Assembly: GCF_002086125.1 (NCBI RefSeq)
Contig: NZ_MVHG01000055.1
Coordinates: 1 to 33,607, forward strand
DNA length: 33,607 bases
Direction: 5' to 3'
DNA from: Mycobacterium arosiense ATCC BAA-1401 = DSM 45069
GTDB lineage: Bacteria > Actinomycetota > Actinomycetes > Mycobacteriales > Mycobacteriaceae
This document shows positions 33,478 through 33,607 of this stretch, one piece after another. How positions within the stretch are numbered: position 1 is the stretch's first letter; each line of letters opens with the position of its first letter. The notes under the pieces are model-generated. The model did no database searches. It was given only the letters and a program-made list of their open reading frames with translations, and was not told the DNA's origin. The translations under genes and the position numbers were made by a program.

Positions 33478-33607
33478 CCCCCCCCCCCCCGACCCCCACC
33501 CCCCCCCACGCGCCGGAGACCGCGCCGCAGGCGCGGCCGGCGCGGGCGAACCACAGGACCCCACCGGCCTTTTTTTTTAATTATAAGGCGACCACCGAGA
33601 TCTTCAC
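33478..33607. other. Sequencing/assembly artefact: homopolymers and Illumina P5 adapter
   Basis: Bases 33478-33490 are 13 C, and 33499-33507 are nine C. About 62 bases of GC-rich filler follow, then nine T (33570-33578). Bases 33579-33607 match the 29-base Illumina P5 adapter at 26 positions, including an exact 17-base core GGCGACCACCGAGATCT at 33587-33603. On the minus strand the order is adapter, A run, noise, G runs, which is what a read running past its insert gives on two-colour instruments. The real genomic sequence ends near 33477. Confidence 0.9.

Noticed and set aside
33478..33499. mmpS N-terminus from GTG 33499 and a Gly-rich segment
   Set aside because: The Gly codons come from artefactual G runs next to adapter sequence.

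Overview
The window reads as chromosomal DNA from a mycobacterium (Actinobacteria). The evidence is a complete yrbE-mce operon, an mmpS-mmpL pair, secreted DUF732 and DUF4189 proteins, frequent GTG starts and ATGA/GTGA stop-start overlaps. Species cannot be fixed from the sequence alone. Several frameshifted genes point to a genome, or at least a region, undergoing decay.

Region 1 (1-12.1 kb) is an accessory lipid or terpenoid/polyketide-type metabolic neighbourhood. It begins with a broken IS256-type transposase end that abuts an AveC-like membrane protein. It continues with an enoyl-CoA hydratase and a class III CoA-transferase (translationally coupled), a 3Fe-4S ferredoxin, an SDR dehydrogenase, a flavin reductase fused to an IclR-type effector domain, a DUF1295/steroid-5-alpha-reductase-like membrane enzyme, two FAD-dependent desaturase/amine-oxidase-like enzymes and a second enoyl-CoA hydratase. 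Together they look like CoA-ester catabolism coupled to redox chemistry on a hydrophobic ring or isoprenoid-like substrate. The substrate is unknown.

Region 2 (12.1-14.3 kb) holds gene remnants: an N-terminal piece of a FAD oxidoreductase related to the intact gene at 8.0-9.4 kb, a TetR regulator with at least three frameshifts, and an NmrA-like NAD(P)-binding protein with internal stops and frameshifts.

Region 3 (14.3-19.1 kb) encodes seven small exported proteins: DUF732, two MmpS-fold-like proteins, a six-cysteine protein, DUF4189, a possibly CAP-like protein and a proline-rich protein. They sit directly downstream of, and probably belong functionally with, region 4.

Region 4 (27.7-18.4 kb, minus strand) is a complete yrbEA-yrbEB-mceABCDEF operon followed by an Mce-associated membrane protein and the proline-rich secreted protein. 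Nearly all junctions overlap by 1-4 bases. It would form an inner-membrane permease plus a cell-wall lipid-import channel. Its G+C looks lower than that of the flanks. A divergent MarR gene lies about 950 bases upstream and is the natural regulator candidate.

Region 5 (29.2-33.5 kb, minus strand) is mmpS-mmpL-tetR, an RND lipid exporter whose trailing TetR gene is a frameshifted pseudogene.

The last ~130 bases are not genomic. They contain G/C homopolymer runs, a 9-base A/T run and, at the very end, a 29-base match (26 of 29) to the Illumina P5 adapter. The window therefore ends at an artefactual contig end, and the mmpS N-terminus is missing.
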